Below, one piece after another: positions 4,812-6,195 of a DNA stretch of 6,195 nucleotides. A program made the translations under genes and the position numbers. Source of the DNA: Candidatus Hecatellales archaeon. GTDB taxonomy: Archaea > Thermoproteota > Bathyarchaeia > Hecatellales > Hecatellaceae. Each line of letters starts with the position of its first letter. The stretch's first letter is position 1. Under the pieces are notes generated by a model. It was not told where the DNA came from. It made no database searches and worked only from the letters and a program-made list of their open reading frames with translations. The stretch is from assembly GCA_003662515.1 (NCBI GenBank), contig QMYF01000036.1, positions 1 through 6,195 on the forward strand, in the 5' to 3' direction.

Positions 4812-6195
4812 TCTGCTCCAACTCCCTTAAACGGTAAGTCTGACCCTTCCTCTCCACATACCTTGGAATACAGGTGGCCAGAGACTCTAAGATTATCTCT
4901 ATGGTGGAAAGGTAAAGTTCGTCTCCAACATTTTTCTCTCCCGCCACAGCCTCCACGTAATCCGTTATTATTGGGTGGCTGCGAAGCCTGGGAACAATTT
5001 CAAGGCTTACGGGCAGAATTCTCCCATCGTCACCTTCATTTCCAGCAAGCCTTAAAGCCTCATAGAATTCGGTGAACTTCTCTGAGGGAAGCATGCTGTA
5101 GATTCTGCGGCAGGTCTGCTTTTTAGCCTCCTCGAAAAGCTTCTCCACTATTTCCTCCTTCCGCTCGGAAAGTCCATATTCAACCTCTATGCGTCCCAGC
5201 AACGCCAGCTTAACGATTTCCAGGTTTTCACCGTAGTCGGCTAGGAGCGGAATCCTCCGCCCGCTGCGAAGAGCCTTAGACTGGAGATGGTCGAAAAGCT
5301 TAATGGTTGCCCTGCAGGAGGGTTCAGACTCGATACGTCTGGCAAGCTCAAACTTTTCTTTATTCCTGGCCAGCCTCACCGTTTTAGCTACTATTTCCTG
5401 ATGCCAGAAGGGAATCTCCGGCCTCTGGCCTCTACGCGTGTAGAACATGTTTCTTAGGCCTATCTCTATTTCCTCCTCAAGGGTTTCAGGAGGCCCTATT
5501 TCAATAACTTCCATCCGGTCTAGGAGAGGCTCCTTAATGGGGTTCGTTCCACGGTAGTTGGCTGGGTTGGTAGAGGCCAGCTCAAGAGTGGAAACTTTGA
5601 AGGGGACAATATCTCCTTCCAGCGTGGTTACCTGATGCTCCTCGAAAAGCTCGTGGAGCAGCGTCTGCATGGCTGAGGGAAGCGCGCCAAGCTCGTCGAA
5701 GTAGCCTACACCCCTGTTAGCCTTCAAAGCTCTGCCGGGAATGAAGACTTCAGGATGGTCAAGATCGTAGCCTTCCCGAATCTTCTGGATGGAGATTCCG
5801 CCTATGAGCTGGCGGGTAGTCATCATAGGATCTCCTGGAATTCGCACCCATATCCTCGGAACCCAGGTTAATTCTACCACCTTATCTTCCAGCAGCTTCT
5901 TCTTGCAGGAGAAGCAGAGGGGCCTTGTCGGGTCGTCGTGAATCTTGCAGCCTTTAACGGCTAGAAGCTTCTTTGGAAGCAGCTCAGCTATAGCTTTGGA
6001 GAAGGTTGTTTTACCGTAGCCTTTCCGCCCTCGGAAGAGGATGGGGGAGCCTGAAAGCAGGGCGTTTTTCACAAGCTCCTTCTCTCTGGCTTTCCCTACA
6101 ATGCTTGGGAAGGGGTCTTCCCCCGACTTTTCAGCCTCCAATATGCGTTCGATAACATAGTCTACTGGACTTTTAGAATGATAGTAGCTGTATTC
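4795..6195 (-). CDS. AAA+ ATPase, magnesium-chelatase subunit I (ChlI/BchI)-like; 5' end outside window
   Basis: Numbered from the TTG at 6141 (448 residues): Walker A G38-R-K-G-Y-G-K44-T45, an inserted Cys/His patch (C65, H68, C76, C79), the chelatase-like segment P135-G-R-A-L-K-A-N-R143-G, Walker B V-G-Y-F-D149-E150, sensor 1 S-T-N192-P, an arginine in L-D-R209-M and sensor 2 P-S-C-R277-A. This order is that of the ChlI/BchI–MoxR branch of AAA+ proteins, which form hexameric rings. The C-terminal third is helical lid plus a tail of no recognised type. TTG 6141 is probably not the real start: there is no Shine-Dalgarno, and the frame stays open for 18 more codons to the window edge, reading plausibly (for example S-P-V-D-Y-V-I-E-R-I). 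I therefore treat the gene as 5'-partial. It lies directly upstream of the VWA gene and overlaps it by 17 bases; together they resemble an ATPase/VWA remodelling pair. No BchH- or CobN-type large subunit is in view, so a true metal-chelatase role is unsupported. Confidence 0.88.
   Translation of the reverse strand, partial: EYSYYHSKSPVDYVIERILEAEKSGEDPFPSIVGKAREKELVKNALLSGSPILFRGRKGYGKTTFSKAIAELLPKKLLAVKGCKIHDDPTRPLCFSCKKKLLEDKVVELTWVPRIWVRIPGDPMMTTRQLIGGISIQKIREGYDLDHPEVFIPGRALKANRGVGYFDELGALPSAMQTLLHELFEEHQVTTLEGDIVPFKVSTLELASTNPANYRGTNPIKEPLLDRMEVIEIGPPETLEEEIEIGLRNMFYTRRGQRPEIPFWHQEIVAKTVRLARNKEKFELARRIESEPSCRATIKLFDHLQSKALRSGRRIPLLADYGENLEIVKLALLGRIEVEYGLSERKEEIVEKLFEEAKKQTCRRIYSMLPSEKFTEFYEALRLAGNEGDDGRILPVSLEIVPRLRSHPIITDYVEAVAGEKNVGDELYLSTIEIILESLATCIPRYVERKGQTYRLRELEQSEASL

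Noticed and set aside
4863..5075. A 70-codon plus-strand open frame opposite the AAA+ gene
   Set aside because: Shadow of the AAA+ C-terminal region; rich in Trp, His and Arg in a way that does not look like a folded protein.
520..5970. The palindrome AAGCTT occurs 19 times, many more than the one or two expected by chance
   Set aside because: By my count 15 of the 19 are in-frame AAG-CTT (Lys-Leu) codon pairs, so codon preference explains most of them. I see no spacing pattern suggesting a binding site or repeat array.

Overview
The window reads as a compact archaeal chromosome segment of about 50% G+C (estimated by eye). It is almost wholly coding: five genes in three transcriptional blocks, with one gap of 72 bases. 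Archaeal origin is inferred from three things. There is a PIN–ATPase–KH protein of the archaeal MJ1533/PINA type. There is a pair of methanofuran-biosynthesis-like genes. Several genes use TTG or GTG starts, with in-frame stops just upstream ruling out earlier ATGs in two cases. Methanofuran genes occur in methanogens, Archaeoglobi and several uncultivated lineages such as Bathyarchaeia (and, with H4MPT, in some methylotrophic bacteria), so I cannot name the lineage.

Left block (minus strand, 1–1639): an ATP-grasp ligase resembling MfnD (tyramine–L-glutamate ligase), followed with a 41-base overlap by the first 159 codons of an ASKHA-fold protein resembling MfnF, which runs off the left edge. 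By homology both act in methanofuran assembly: MfnD makes gamma-glutamyltyramine and MfnF joins it to the aminomethylfuran unit. Both carry a substitution in a normally well-kept motif.

Middle (plus strand, 1712–3526): a single gene for a PIN–P-loop ATPase–KH protein. It is divergent from the mfnD-like gene across a gap holding an 11-base perfect inverted repeat that could serve as a TATA element. Its 3' end overlaps the convergent gene to its right by 17 bases, and a strong imperfect hairpin sits at that junction.

Right block (minus strand, 3510–6195): a ChlI/BchI-like AAA+ ATPase, whose reading frame continues past the right edge, and a downstream VWA-domain protein with a complete MIDAS site, overlapping by 17 bases. 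This is an AAA+/VWA pair of the kind that remodels or metallates client proteins. No chelatase large subunit or client is visible, so its target is unknown. It is the least explained part of the window.

No tRNA, rRNA, CRISPR array, insertion sequence or other mobile-element signature was seen. I found no clear evidence of a wholly new system; the orphan AAA+/VWA module is the best candidate for uncharacterised function.
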